From Bacteroidota bacterium (GTDB lineage Bacteria; Bacteroidota; Bacteroidia; Bacteroidales; Dysgonomonadaceae), in NCBI GenBank assembly GCA_023424395.1, contig JAFADY010000057.1, positions 1 to 63,237 on the forward strand: a DNA stretch of 63,237 nt, in the 5' to 3' direction. The notes beneath the pieces were generated by a model, which had not been told where the DNA came from, did not search any database, and was given only the letters and a program-made list of their open reading frames with translations. A program made the translations under genes and the position numbers. Shown here in pieces: positions 42,629-52,077 of the stretch (positions are counted from its first letter, which is position 1; each line of letters opens with the position of its first letter).

Positions 42629-45600
42629 ATGAAAAAACTATCCCTTCTCCTCCTCACAAGCCTATTCCTTTTCACGGCTTCAGCTATGGATAACGCCCGT
42701 ATGCTGCGTTATCCCGATATCAACGGAAACCTTATCGCTTTCGTGTACGCCGGCGATATATGGTCGGTAAATGCGAACGGTGGCACTGCCAAACGATTAA
42801 CGTCGCACGCGGGTTTCGAACTGTTCCCAAAAATTTCGCCCGATGGCAAATGGATTGCCTTTTCGGCAGAATATTCGGGTAGTCGCCAAATTTGGGTAAT
42901 GCCCGCCGAGGGCGGCGCGGCTCGCCAACTCACGTTTTACAACTCCGAAGGCGTAATGCCACCACGTGGAGGCTTTGATAACGTAGTACTCGATTGGACT
43001 CCCGACAGCAAACGTGTACTTTTCCGTGGTAACCGCACCACTTTTGGCGACCGCAACGGCAAGTATTTCACCGTGAGCATCGATGGCGGCTTTGAAGAGC
43101 CACTCCCCATTGTGAACGGCGGATTTGCTACATTTTCGCCCGACGGTTCTCAACTGTGTTTCACACCCGTTGACCGTGAATTTCGTACGTGGAAACGCTA
43201 TAAAGGTGGTCGAGCCACCGAATTGTGGACGTACAATCTTAAAAACAATACATCGCAACAAATCACGCATTGGGTAGGTACAGACCAATGGCCCACTTGG
43301 GACAGAGGAAATATCTTTTACGCTTCCGATCAGGATACTCGCCTCAATATTTGGCGATATAACACACAAACCAAAGAAAACGTACAAATAACACACCATA
43401 AAGATTTTGACGTGATGTGGCCATCGGGACAAAACGGAAAAATGGTGTACGAAAACGGCGGTTATCTCTATGTATTGAACACCGAATCGGGCAAATCCGA
43501 TAAAATAAGCGTGTCAATTAACTACGACAATCCCAACTTGCTACCGTACTTTAAAAACGTGAAAGATTTCATCGGAAGTTATTCCATTTCGCCATCGGGA
43601 AAACGAGCATTATTTGATGCACGGGGCGATATCTTTTCCGTTCCGGTAGAAAACGGCGAAGTAGAAAACCTCACGAATACACAAGGCGTTCGCGAAATTT
43701 TCCCGGTTTGGTCGCCCAACGGCAAACAAATTGCCTACTACTCAGATGCCACAGGCGAATACGAAATGTATCTTTTAGAAAATAAGAAAGGAGCTCAGCC
43801 CAAACAATTAACCAACGGTTCGAAAGCGTGGAAATACACGGCAGAATGGTCGCCCAACAGCAAACATTTGGTCTATTTTGACCGTACAATGAAACTGTGG
43901 TTGGTGGATGCCGCTACCGGAAAACAGACCGTTATTGATGAAGCATCTGCCGAAGAAATTCGCGATTATTCCTTCTCACCCGACGGTGATTGGGTGGCAT
44001 ACAGTAAATCATCATCCAACTATCAGTCGGCGTTGTGGTTATATCAAATTTCGACAAACAAAAAGCATCAAGTTACCGATGCATCGTTTTCAGATGGTCA
44101 GCCCACATTCAGCCGTGACGGTAAGTTTTTGTTTTTCATCTCCAACCGCGATTTCAATCTGGCGTTCAGCAGCTTCGAATTCAATTACCTGTACAACAAC
44201 GCCGGGCGCATTTACGCCATTCCGTTGAAAAACGACGGAACAACGCTCACACGGTATAAAAACGATACGGAACCTTTTGCCGAAGAAAAAACCGATACGA
44301 CCAAAACAGTCGATAAAAGCAAATCCCCGTTGAAAGTTGAAATCGATTTCCAAAACATCCAAAACCGCATTGTGGCGCTTCCTGTTTCGTCTGGCAATTA
44401 CTACATTATCGGCGCGGTGGACGAAGGATTACTATACGCATCAGGAAATAAAGTAATGCGCTACAACATAAAAGACGAAAAAACGGAAGAAATTCTGGAT
44501 GGCGCGGGCAACAGCACATTGGCTGCCGATGGAAAATCGTTTATCTATCGCTCCGGAAGCGATTATGCTGTGGCAAAAAACCAACCCGGACAGAAAGCGG
44601 GAGCCACAAAAATAGGTTTGGCAAACCTCACGATGAAAATCGACCCTCGCAAAGAATGGAACCAAATTTATGCAGATGCATTCCGTATTTTCCGCGATTA
44701 TTTTTACGTTGGAAATTTACACGGTATGGATTGGGATGCTGTTCAGAAAAAATATGGCGAAATGTTGCCCGACGTGCCAAGCCGTTTCGATCTGGATTAT
44801 ATCCTAAACGAAATTGTAAGCGAAAGTAACGCCGGACACGCTTATGTGGACTGGGGCGATATTGGTTCGGTGGAACGCATTAACGGCGGATTACTGGGTG
44901 CGGAACTAGAAGCTGACTTATCGGCAAAACGCTATAAAATCAAAAAAATATACGACGGCGAAAACTGGAACGAAAGCCGCCGCTCGCCACTTACCGAAAG
45001 CGGAATAAACATTAAAGAGGGCGATTACATCATCAGCATAAACGGAAACGAATTGACTACGGAGGCAAATCCGTACGAACTGTTGGAAAACCTGGGTAAC
45101 CGACACGTGGCATTATCAGTGAACAGCTCGCCATCGGCTTCGGGAGCCAAAACGTACACCGTGAAAACCATCACCAACGAGCAAGAGTTGCGCTACTTGG
45201 ATTGGGTGCGCGAACGCCGGGCAATGGTGGACAAACTTTCGGGTGGAAAAATCGGGTATATTCACGTGCCCAACACAGCCATCGAAGGAAACCGCGAGCT
45301 GCATCGCGGAATGTATTCCTATAACGACAAAGATGCACTCATCATCGACGACCGTTACAACGGCGGCGGATTTATTCCCGACCGGATGATTGACTTCCTC
45401 AACCGCCGCACATTGGTTTATTGGTATCAAAACGGTATTTCGCAACCGATGAAATCACCCGGAATTGCACACGATGGTCCAAAAGTGATGCTGATTAACG
45501 GATATTCTTCATCGGGTGGCGATGCTTTCCCCTACTTTTTCCGTAAAACAGGCGAAGGAAAACTCATCGGTACACGCACGTGGGGCGGATTGGTCGGCAT

Positions 45601-45874
45601 TTCGGGCAACGCACGTTTGGTGGATGGAGGCTATCTCTCCGTTCCCCGATTTGGAATTTACGACCATTCGGGCAATTGGATAATAGAAGGTGTGGGTGTT
45701 TCTCCCGACATCGAAGTTGTGGATCGTCCTGAAGAATTGGCAAAAGGCAACGACCCGGGCATCGAAAAAGCGGTGGAAGTGCTGTTGGACGAACTCAAAC
45801 GCAATCCACGTAAACGAGTTACTGTCCCCACTCCACCGGATAGGTCTAAGTGGATTGAGTTGGAAATTAAATAG
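42629..45874 (+). CDS. tricorn-type S41 protease, secreted
   Basis: A 1081-residue tricorn protease homologue. After a signal peptide (ending TASAM) come beta-propeller repeats of the PD40/TolB type (for example 'FPKISPDGKWIAFSAE', 'FPVWSPNGKQIAYYSD'), a core C1 segment, a PDZ domain around residues 780-850 ('LGAELEADLSAK' to 'NGNELTT'), and an S41 peptidase core with 'LIDDRYNGGGF'-type segment and the nucleophile motif 'NGYSSSGGDAFPYFF'. It should degrade peptides in the periplasm. It stands alone, with a gap on either side. Confidence 0.95.
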   Translation: MKKLSLLLLTSLFLFTASAMDNARMLRYPDINGNLIAFVYAGDIWSVNANGGTAKRLTSHAGFELFPKISPDGKWIAFSAEYSGSRQIWVMPAEGGAARQLTFYNSEGVMPPRGGFDNVVLDWTPDSKRVLFRGNRTTFGDRNGKYFTVSIDGGFEEPLPIVNGGFATFSPDGSQLCFTPVDREFRTWKRYKGGRATELWTYNLKNNTSQQITHWVGTDQWPTWDRGNIFYASDQDTRLNIWRYNTQTKENVQITHHKDFDVMWPSGQNGKMVYENGGYLYVLNTESGKSDKISVSINYDNPNLLPYFKNVKDFIGSYSISPSGKRALFDARGDIFSVPVENGEVENLTNTQGVREIFPVWSPNGKQIAYYSDATGEYEMYLLENKKGAQPKQLTNGSKAWKYTAEWSPNSKHLVYFDRTMKLWLVDAATGKQTVIDEASAEEIRDYSFSPDGDWVAYSKSSSNYQSALWLYQISTNKKHQVTDASFSDGQPTFSRDGKFLFFISNRDFNLAFSSFEFNYLYNNAGRIYAIPLKNDGTTLTRYKNDTEPFAEEKTDTTKTVDKSKSPLKVEIDFQNIQNRIVALPVSSGNYYIIGAVDEGLLYASGNKVMRYNIKDEKTEEILDGAGNSTLAADGKSFIYRSGSDYAVAKNQPGQKAGATKIGLANLTMKIDPRKEWNQIYADAFRIFRDYFYVGNLHGMDWDAVQKKYGEMLPDVPSRFDLDYILNEIVSESNAGHAYVDWGDIGSVERINGGLLGAELEADLSAKRYKIKKIYDGENWNESRRSPLTESGINIKEGDYIISINGNELTTEANPYELLENLGNRHVALSVNSSPSASGAKTYTVKTITNEQELRYLDWVRERRAMVDKLSGGKIGYIHVPNTAIEGNRELHRGMYSYNDKDALIIDDRYNGGGFIPDRMIDFLNRRTLVYWYQNGISQPMKSPGIAHDGPKVMLINGYSSSGGDAFPYFFRKTGEGKLIGTRTWGGLVGISGNARLVDGGYLSVPRFGIYDHSGNWIIEGVGVSPDIEVVDRPEELAKGNDPGIEKAVEVLLDELKRNPRKRVTVPTPPDRSKWIELEIK

Positions 45875-46116
45875 ATAAGAAGCTTCGGCGCGAAGCCTCT
45901 ATTGCGGGAATAGGCGCTTCGCGCGATATCCTTCGCTAAAAATATAGTATTTTATCATTGGAAATTTTTCATTTAATTTTGAAGAAAGAAAAACTTGTAT
46001 AATCTCGAGAAACTGTATCAACACATTTGTTTCAAATGCGCTCTGCCCCTATCTTCAGGTAGAGTTGGAGAAAGATTAACGATAGCAGAAAAGACCCTAA
46101 GAAAATAAATCATTAT
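45875..46116. other. intergenic gap with GC-rich inverted repeats
   Basis: A 242-bp gap after the tricorn gene. GCTTCG-GCG-CGAAGC near 45883-45897 and a related GCGCTTCGCGC lower down form hairpins, but neither is followed by a T-run, so termination is uncertain. No gene or promoter box was recognised. Confidence 0.4.
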
Positions 46117-46932
46117 ATGCGAAACCGTTTATTTTTATATTTAACTATACTTTTAGTCGCTTGTACCCAAAATCAATCTAAAACTACTTCAGATACGGTT
46201 GCGCACGCAGATTCAACTCAAATATTTGCACAAAAACAAAGGCATTCAAACACCTCCGAAGAAATCCTTGCCAAACCCGAAATTCCCATTTTGTGCTATC
46301 ACCGCATCGCGGAAGGACGGAACGATGCCTATTCTGTTTCTCCGCAAACTTTTGCTTCGCATTTGCAAGCATTAGCCGACAGCGGATATACCGCTATCCT
46401 GCCCGAAGAGTTGCACGATTATCTGCTCTACAACGAACCTCTTCCCGAAAAACCGTTTATGGTCACGTTCGACGATTCGCGTGCGGAGCACATCGAAATT
46501 GCTGCACCCGAATTGGAAAAGCACAACTTTCGCGGTGCATTCTTCATTATGACGGTTACGTACAATAAAAAAGGCTATATGACCACCGAACAAATCGCCG
46601 AACTTGCAAAACGTGGGCATAGAGTCGGATTACACAGCTGGGATCACGTAATGGCCACCAAATACACCGATTCTACTGTGTGGGCAAAACAGGTGATTGA
46701 ACCTAAAAAGAAGCTGGAAGAAATTATCGGCCAATCCATCCGATATTGGGCGTACCCAAACGGCGTATATAACCACGGCGCGGCAAAGGAACTTGCTAAC
46801 CATTTCGACTTGTCGTTTATTCTAATGTCGAAACGAGACTCCATTTATCCGATGCAAACCGTCCGGCGAATGATCGTTCCAACAATGTCTCCCGAAAAGT
46901 TGCTCAGATCTATGCGCAGTCAGTTCGACTAA
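46117..46932 (+). CDS. polysaccharide deacetylase lipoprotein
   Basis: A 271-residue lipoprotein: lipobox 'LLVAC' with Cys16 as the lipid site. The NodB-type deacetylase domain starts at 'IPILCYHRIAEG', with metal-binding 'TFDDSRAEH' (Asp pair present, Gly of the usual TFDDG replaced by Ser) and 'VGLHSWDH' (His-x3-His). Such enzymes remove acetyl groups from surface polysaccharides or peptidoglycan in a metal-dependent way. Product and acceptor are unknown. Confidence 0.9.
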   Translation: MRNRLFLYLTILLVACTQNQSKTTSDTVAHADSTQIFAQKQRHSNTSEEILAKPEIPILCYHRIAEGRNDAYSVSPQTFASHLQALADSGYTAILPEELHDYLLYNEPLPEKPFMVTFDDSRAEHIEIAAPELEKHNFRGAFFIMTVTYNKKGYMTTEQIAELAKRGHRVGLHSWDHVMATKYTDSTVWAKQVIEPKKKLEEIIGQSIRYWAYPNGVYNHGAAKELANHFDLSFILMSKRDSIYPMQTVRRMIVPTMSPEKLLRSMRSQFD

Positions 46933-47010
46933 CTTATTTTTAACATTTTATCAATAAACCATATACGTCAATTTACTGTTATAAGTAAAAATCCCAAAAA
47001 TTACAGCAAA

Positions 47011-48273
47011 ATGAAATTTCTAAAATTAGCAGCGATAGTTACGCTCACATTCTTACTCGTATCGGCTTCGTGCGACGAACAAAAAACAACAGAAAACGAA
47101 AAGGAAGAAACCACTCAGGTTCCTCAAGAGCCGCAGGCAGGCACGCTTCCACCCGTTGAAACCCAAAAAGCGAACACCGATTATAAACCCGCATTTGAAG
47201 GACAAACGCGTATCGCGGGCGTGAAAACAACCACGCCTTACGATGTGAAAATTATTTCTGAAAGTTTAACGGCGCCGTGGGCAGTAACCTCGCTACCCGA
47301 TGGCCGGTTGCTCATCACGGAAAAAGCCGGCGCGCTGCTTATCGCCACCACCGATGGCACACTTAGCGGAAAAATCACCGGATTTCCTGCAGTGGACGAT
47401 CGCCGTCAGGGTGGATTACTCGATGTAGCACACGCTCCCGACTTCGAAAGCAGCCGTATGCTCTACTTCACATTTGCCGAAAAAACAAACCAAGGTTCCC
47501 TTACAGCGGTTGGAAAAGGAAAATTATCGGCCGACGAAACCAAAATCGAGGACTTTCAGACAATTTACCGCGCCATTCCGTATTACGACAACAGTATGCA
47601 TTTTGGCAGCCGCATTGTTTTCGATAAAAACGGCAACCTCTTCGTTTCCACCGGCGAGCGCTCCGATTTGGCAACGCGCCCCAATGCACAGAAACTCAAT
47701 ACGGCGCACGGCAAAGTAGTTTACATTACCCCCGAAGGAAAACCCGTTGATGGAAATCCTTTTGTCGATACCGACGGCGCTCTGCCCGAAATTTACACCT
47801 ACGGGCATCGCAATGCACAAGGCTTGGATATTCATCCCGTAACGGGCGATTTGTGGCTCAACGAAATGGGTCCACGCGGGGGCGATGAACTCAACCTCAT
47901 CAAGCCCGGAAAAAATTACGGTTGGCCGGACATAACTTATGGAATTGAATATAGCGGACAAATCATCAGCAACGGAGCCACGCAAAAAGACGGAATGGAA
48001 CAACCCGTATATTATTGGGATCCGGTACTTTCGCCAAGCGGCATGACGTTTTACACATCAAACGCAATTCCCGAGTGGGAAAACAACCTTTTCCTTGGTG
48101 GAATGAGCAGTAAACATATTGCCCGAATTGTATTGAAAGACAATAAAGTAGTGGGCGAAGAGCGGCTGCTTGCCAACGAAAACCAACGTTTTCGCGATGT
48201 GGGTATGGGCAAAGACGGCGCTTTGTACGCCGTTACCGATGAAGGAAGATTATACAGAATATCAAAAAAATAA
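47011..48273 (+). CDS. PQQ-type (YliI/Asd-like) sugar dehydrogenase lipoprotein
   Basis: A 420-residue lipoprotein (lipobox 'LLVSASC', Cys21) with the six-bladed propeller of soluble aldose sugar dehydrogenases: 'APWAVTSLPDGRLLITEKAG', 'MHFGSRIVFDKNGNLFVSTGER', 'IYTYGHRNAQGLDIHP', 'LWLNEMGPRGGDELNLI' and 'NYGWPDITYG'. The family oxidises aldose sugars in the periplasm using PQQ. Because no pqq genes are seen here and PQQ synthesis is uncommon in such anaerobes, the cofactor would have to be acquired or the activity differs. Confidence 0.92.
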   Translation: MKFLKLAAIVTLTFLLVSASCDEQKTTENEKEETTQVPQEPQAGTLPPVETQKANTDYKPAFEGQTRIAGVKTTTPYDVKIISESLTAPWAVTSLPDGRLLITEKAGALLIATTDGTLSGKITGFPAVDDRRQGGLLDVAHAPDFESSRMLYFTFAEKTNQGSLTAVGKGKLSADETKIEDFQTIYRAIPYYDNSMHFGSRIVFDKNGNLFVSTGERSDLATRPNAQKLNTAHGKVVYITPEGKPVDGNPFVDTDGALPEIYTYGHRNAQGLDIHPVTGDLWLNEMGPRGGDELNLIKPGKNYGWPDITYGIEYSGQIISNGATQKDGMEQPVYYWDPVLSPSGMTFYTSNAIPEWENNLFLGGMSSKHIARIVLKDNKVVGEERLLANENQRFRDVGMGKDGALYAVTDEGRLYRISKK

Positions 48274-48419
48274 GAGACTCTGTGAGTCTCTTGAAACGAT
48301 ATGTGTAGAATTGATTCTAAAAAGATTGTTCACAAAAATAAATATTCATAAACTTGCATCGTGTCCATGTGATCGCAATTCTGCGAAAGTGTGGAAAAAT
48401 TCCCCAAATCAATCATGTC

Positions 48420-49397
48420 ATGGATAAAAGAGAATTCCTAAAACGAAGTGTTGTCGGCGCCGTTGCCTTAGGTGCAACGGGCAAAATGTCGGCAGCCGTT
48501 ACGGATACCCAACGGCTGCCCGAAGTGAAAAAGAGAAAACTCGGCAAAACGGGTTTCGAAGTGTTTCCGGTGGTTTACGGCGGAATTGTATCGATGCGCG
48601 ACGGCCAGGATGCTTCCAACAACTACGTTGCGTGGGCGTTAGACCGGGGTATTAATTATTTTGATGTGGCTCCCACGTATGGCGATGCGCAGGAAAAGCT
48701 CGGCCTCTCGCTCAAGCCTTTCCGCAAAGACAATTATCTTGCCTGCAAAACCACGCAGCGTATGCGCGAAGGCGCCGAAAAAGAGTTCGAAGAATCGCTG
48801 AAACTATTGCATACCGATTATTTCGATGTGTATCAGTTGCACAGCCTAAGTTCAGTTGAAGATGTGGATAAAGCCTTCGGCCCCGATGGCGTGATGGAAA
48901 TGATCGAAAAAGAGAAACAACGCGGGCGTATTCGCAAAGTAGGATTTTCGGCTCACTCGCAGGCACAGGCGTTGCGCGCCATGTCAATGTATAATTTCGA
49001 CAGCATTATGTTCCCCACCAATTGGCAAATGATCATGCGAGACGGTTGGGGCGTGGGTGCCGTGAAGGAAGCCAAACACCAAGAAATGGGTGTGCTAGCC
49101 ATTAAAGGGCTCACGCACCGCAAATGGATCAACGAGGAAGAACGCCAGGCGTATCCAAAATCGTGGTGCAAACCCATCGATGTGAGCAATACGGCGTTGG
49201 GCGTTGCCGCGCTCAAATACACGTTTCAAAGCGGCGCCGATGTAATCATCCCGCCCGGCGATTTTCGCGATTTCGCATTCTGCGTGGATCATATCGGCGA
49301 AATTTTGGAACGTCCGTTGTCGAGAAAAGAAAAATCGTTGCTCGAACACGAATTTCTTGCCGTTAAAGATTATCCTTTTTTTGAGCCGAGAACGTAA
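48420..49397 (+). CDS. aldo/keto reductase with Tat-like leader
   Basis: A 325-residue aldo/keto reductase. The N-terminus 'MDKREFLKRSVVGAVALGATG' resembles a twin-arginine leader but with Lys-Arg, so export is uncertain. The barrel has 'YFDVAPTYGDAQEKLG' (catalytic Asp and Tyr), 'YLACKT' (Lys) and 'DVYQLHSLS' (His), so the tetrad is complete. The ATG at 48420 is preferred over a TTG or ATG frame from 48354 that has no family similarity. Substrate unknown. Confidence 0.9.
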   Translation: MDKREFLKRSVVGAVALGATGKMSAAVTDTQRLPEVKKRKLGKTGFEVFPVVYGGIVSMRDGQDASNNYVAWALDRGINYFDVAPTYGDAQEKLGLSLKPFRKDNYLACKTTQRMREGAEKEFEESLKLLHTDYFDVYQLHSLSSVEDVDKAFGPDGVMEMIEKEKQRGRIRKVGFSAHSQAQALRAMSMYNFDSIMFPTNWQMIMRDGWGVGAVKEAKHQEMGVLAIKGLTHRKWINEEERQAYPKSWCKPIDVSNTALGVAALKYTFQSGADVIIPPGDFRDFAFCVDHIGEILERPLSRKEKSLLEHEFLAVKDYPFFEPRT

Positions 49398-49416
49398 AAA
49401 TAGAAAATTTCAACAA

Positions 49417-49539
49417 ATGAATGTAATTATTGGAGCATCAGGGCAAGTAGGGTTGGCAATATTTGAGCATCCAAATAATGTATTAAAGCTTCCAACTACA
49501 TTAGATAATTATTTAAAAAGTAATATGGATTTTACTTAG
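49417..49539 (+). pseudogene. NmrA/NAD(P)-binding protein remnant
   Basis: A 40-residue frame. The first 16 residues 'MNVIIGASGQVGLAIF' are the nucleotide-binding start of an NmrA-like or atypical SDR protein; the rest ('LPTTLDNYLKSNMDFT') looks like the C-terminal end of such a protein. The ~230 residues expected between are missing, so it appears to be an internal-deletion remnant. It lies 2 bases before the DUF2200 gene, suggesting the deletion left the reading frame open by chance. Confidence 0.5.
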
Positions 49540-49541
49540 TT

Positions 49542-49892
49542 ATGTCATATCAAAAAGTATTTAAAATGCCTTTTTCTTCCATTTATCCTTTATACATTCA
49601 GAAAGCAGAGAAAAAGGGACGTACGAAATCGGAAGTGGATGCCATTATTTTTTGGCTGACGGCATATAACGAAAATGAACTGCAACAGCACCTCGACAAT
49701 AATACAAATTTCGAAACTTTTTTTGCACAAGCGCCACAAATAAATGAAAATGCGTCTAAAATCACGGGCGTTATTTGCGGGTATCGGGTGGAAGAAATTG
49801 AAGACGATCTGATGCGGAAAATCCGCTATTTGGACAAACTTATCGATGAACTGGCAAAAGGAAAGTCTATGGAGAAGATTTTGAGAAAATGA
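49542..49892 (+). CDS. DUF2200 domain protein
   Basis: A 116-residue cytosolic protein of DUF2200 ('VFKMPFSSIYPLYIQKAEKKGR', 'SEVDAIIFWLTAYNENEL', 'CGYRVEEIEDDLMRKIRYLDKLIDEL', in pieces). Complete compared with the family; function not known. The gap from 49893 to 50082 after it shows nothing recognisable. Confidence 0.85.
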   Translation: MSYQKVFKMPFSSIYPLYIQKAEKKGRTKSEVDAIIFWLTAYNENELQQHLDNNTNFETFFAQAPQINENASKITGVICGYRVEEIEDDLMRKIRYLDKLIDELAKGKSMEKILRK

Positions 49893-50082
49893 TTTTTTAA
49901 CGAATCACCGTCAACTTAATACTTTCACAAGACCTGTCATGATATGAAAACGGTATTTCGGGCACCAGACAGTGTGGCAGTTACACCACTCGACTACCTG
50001 ACTTTGCTTTGCTTGTAACTTATACTTTGTAATTATCTTCTCAGGACAATTATCAAAATATTTTTTATGTTATAATCAGATT

Positions 50083-50340
50083 TTATCTCCTTCTTTTCGT
50101 AACCAGTGCGTAAATCCAAAGTACGATAATAGCGCCGCCTATTGCCAAGAGCAAAGTTCTGAAATTAAATTCATCTACTGTGCCCAAACCAAGCATAGAA
50201 CCGATCCATCCGCCAATGAAAGCTCCGGCAATACCGATAAGCATAGTTATAATACAACCGCCCGGATCTTTCCCGGGACGAATCCACTTAGCGATTGCAC
50301 CTGCAAGCAAACCCAAAATAATCCATGATAAAATTCCCAT
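50083..50340 (-). CDS. GlsB/YeaQ/YmgE family small membrane protein
   Basis: An 85-residue membrane protein with three hydrophobic helices and Gly-rich repeats ('IILGLLAGAIAKWIRPGKDPGGCI', 'GIAGAFIGGWIGSMLG'), the transglycosylase-associated family. Linked to envelope stress in Gram-positives (GlsB) but mechanism unknown. It has a clear promoter at 50381 and no partner genes on its strand. Confidence 0.92.
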   Translation of the reverse strand: MGILSWIILGLLAGAIAKWIRPGKDPGGCIITMLIGIAGAFIGGWIGSMLGLGTVDEFNFRTLLLAIGGAIIVLWIYALVTKRRR

Positions 50341-50380
50341 AATTTGTTCTGTTTTTATGTTAGTAGTAATTTTTCAGCCC

Positions 50381-50388
50381 CAAAGATA
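50381..50388 (-). promoter_or_regulatory. promoter of GlsB-family gene
   Basis: On the minus strand TATCTTTG with TTG at 50411-50409, spacer 20 bp, a full Bacteroidetes promoter 40 bases upstream of the ATG. Confidence 0.7.
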
Positions 50389-50500
50389 TTCTTTTTTTAA
50401 CATTACAGCAATTTTTTTGGATGTAAATTTTTATAGCAATTACTTCGCAATATAAAATCTTTCTATTAATTTTACGCAAATATAACGAAAGTGTGCAGTT

Positions 50501-51091
50501 ATGGGTTCGGCAATTCCAAAAACAAAAAAGAAACTTATAGAGGTAGCTCGCCAGCTTTTCGCAAAAAAGGGCGTGGAGAATACCACTATGAACGATATTG
50601 CCGAGGCATCTCAGTATGGCCGCAGGACTTTGTACACCTACTTCAAGAACAAGTCCGATATTTACAAAACCGTTATTCAATCGGAGCTTGAGAATCTTTA
50701 CGTTTCGTTGGAGGATGTTGTAAAGCGCGATTTGCCTGCCAATGAAAAACTCATGTTGTTTACGTTTAACAGATTGAGCGCGATCAAAGAGGTTGTAAGG
50801 AGAAACGGAACGCTTCGGGCAGATTTTTTCAGGGATATATGGCGGGTTGAAAATGTTCGTAAAGAGTTCGACAGAAGGGAAATACAATATCTTGAAACCA
50901 TTATGGACGATGGTTGCCAAAACGGGATTTTTGCTATAAACAACATCCCGAAAACCGCGGAGCTGATGCATTATGCCTTGAAAGGGCTTGAAGTGCCTGT
51001 GATTAGGGGCGTTCTCGATCTCCGTTTCGATAAACGTGAAGACAGAGAAGTAGTTTCGAGCTTGATCTTTAAAGGATTAAATAAAAAATGA
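50501..51091 (+). CDS. TetR family transcriptional regulator
   Basis: A 196-residue TetR regulator with the DNA-binding helix-turn-helix 'TTMNDIAEASQYGRRTLYTYFKNKSDIY' around residues 27-55 and a helical ligand domain. It precedes fabG by 89 bases, and TetR-FabG pairs of this order are recurrent in Bacteroidetes, so it probably regulates fatty-acid synthesis genes. That role is inferred from position only. Confidence 0.92.
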   Translation: MGSAIPKTKKKLIEVARQLFAKKGVENTTMNDIAEASQYGRRTLYTYFKNKSDIYKTVIQSELENLYVSLEDVVKRDLPANEKLMLFTFNRLSAIKEVVRRNGTLRADFFRDIWRVENVRKEFDRREIQYLETIMDDGCQNGIFAINNIPKTAELMHYALKGLEVPVIRGVLDLRFDKREDREVVSSLIFKGLNKK

Positions 51092-51097
51092 GTTTAG

Positions 51098-51123
51098 AAA
51101 TCAGAAGTAAAAAAATCAGAAGT
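51098..51123. repeat. short AAATCAGAAGT direct repeat
   Basis: AAATCAGAAGT occurs at 51098-51108 and again at 51113-51123 in the TetR-fabG gap, close in wording to the repeat at 39490-39518. Confidence 0.8.
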
Positions 51124-51180
51124 CAGGAAAGATCTTGACCTAAATACAAATAAAGAAACAGAATTTTAAAATTATTGATA

Positions 51181-51927
51181 ATGAAATTATTAGAAGGAAA
51201 AACGGCGCTCGTTACGGGTGCTGCCCGTGGAATTGGAAAGGCTATAGCGTTAAAATTCGCTGCCGAAGGCGCCAATATTGCGTTTACCGATTTAGCCATC
51301 GATGAAAACAGCCAAGCTACGGAGCGTGAAATCGCATCGTTGGGTGTAAAGTGCAAAGGATACGCGTCTAACGCTGCCAACTTTGAAGAAACACATACGG
51401 TAGTTGATGAAATTATGAAAGATTTCGGCCGCATCGATATATTGGTAAATAATGCCGGAATTACCAAAGACGGCCTTATGATGCGTATGAGCGAACAACA
51501 ATGGGATGCAGTTATTAACGTGAACCTAAAATCGGCATTCAACTTCATTCACGCAGTTACGCCCGTGATGATGCGCCAAAAATCGGGAAGCATTATCAAC
51601 ATGAGTTCGGTTGTGGGAGTTTCCGGAAATGCAGGGCAGTCTAACTATTCCGCATCAAAAGCAGGGATGATCGGTTTGGCAAAATCGGTGGCGAAAGAGC
51701 TTGGTTCTCGTGGAATTCGTGCCAATGCCATTGCTCCCGGATTCATTATTACCGATATGACCGGGCAACTATCGGAAGAAGTGCGTAACGAGTGGGCCAA
51801 GCAAATCCCACTGCGCCGCGGCGGCACGCCCGATGATGTTGCGAATGCTGCATTATTCCTCGCTTCAGATCTCTCTTCGTATGTGAGCGGGCAGGTAATC
51901 CATGTTTGCGGCGGAATGAATATGTAA
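51181..51927 (+). CDS. fabG: 3-oxoacyl-[acyl-carrier-protein] reductase FabG
   Basis: A 248-residue SDR with cofactor motif 'TGAARGIG', 'NNAG' and catalytic Ser/Tyr/Lys in 'NMSSVVGVSGNAGQSNYSASKAG' (shown as the active-site region). The PGG-type C-terminus 'SGQVIHVCGGMNM' is typical of FabG. It reduces 3-ketoacyl-ACP with NADPH in fatty-acid elongation. The ATG at 51181 is preferred to a TTG at 51175. It is probably cotranscribed with the TetR gene. Confidence 0.94.
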   Translation: MKLLEGKTALVTGAARGIGKAIALKFAAEGANIAFTDLAIDENSQATEREIASLGVKCKGYASNAANFEETHTVVDEIMKDFGRIDILVNNAGITKDGLMMRMSEQQWDAVINVNLKSAFNFIHAVTPVMMRQKSGSIINMSSVVGVSGNAGQSNYSASKAGMIGLAKSVAKELGSRGIRANAIAPGFIITDMTGQLSEEVRNEWAKQIPLRRGGTPDDVANAALFLASDLSSYVSGQVIHVCGGMNM

Positions 51928-51931
51928 AAAA

Positions 51932-51954
51932 GTTGTGAGTTATGAGTTCATAAC
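51932..51954. repeat. GTTGTGAGTTATGAGTT-type repeat
   Basis: Directly after fabG, GTTGTGAGTTATGAGTTCATAAC combines a 9-base near-repeat with a short palindromic end. The same words occur at 60789-60812. Confidence 0.6.
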
Positions 51955-52003
51955 TTTCCGACATTTTTAAAAGAAAATAATTGATTGGTTGAGGTGCGAA
52001 GAT

Positions 52004-52011
52004 TATCTTTG
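52004..52011 (+). promoter_or_regulatory. promoter of RluA-family gene
   Basis: TATCTTTG with TTG at 51981-51983, spacer 20 bp, about 66 bases upstream of the ATG. Confidence 0.6.
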
Positions 52012-52042
52012 TACCTCAATTTTTATATTTCTAATTAGTATC

Positions 52043-52075
52043 AAATCCAAAATCCAAAATCGTAAATCCAAAATT
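52043..52075. repeat. AAATCCAA tandem repeat
   Basis: AAATCCAAAATCCAAAATCG followed by AAATCCAAAATTG just upstream of the RluA-type start codon. It may affect the untranslated leader. Confidence 0.75.
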
Positions 52076-52077
52076 GT

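Noticed and set aside
42797..43432. 211-residue minus-strand frame inside the tricorn protease gene
   Set aside because: It is a shadow of the propeller coding sequence and has no family-like features.
45883..45897. Rho-independent terminator after the tricorn gene
   Set aside because: A hairpin forms (GCTTCG/CGAAGC) but no T-run follows, so it is only noted as an inverted repeat.
50360..50971. 203-residue minus-strand frame opposite the TetR gene
   Set aside because: No start signal or recognisable domain, and it overlaps a clear TetR regulator with a proper helix-turn-helix.
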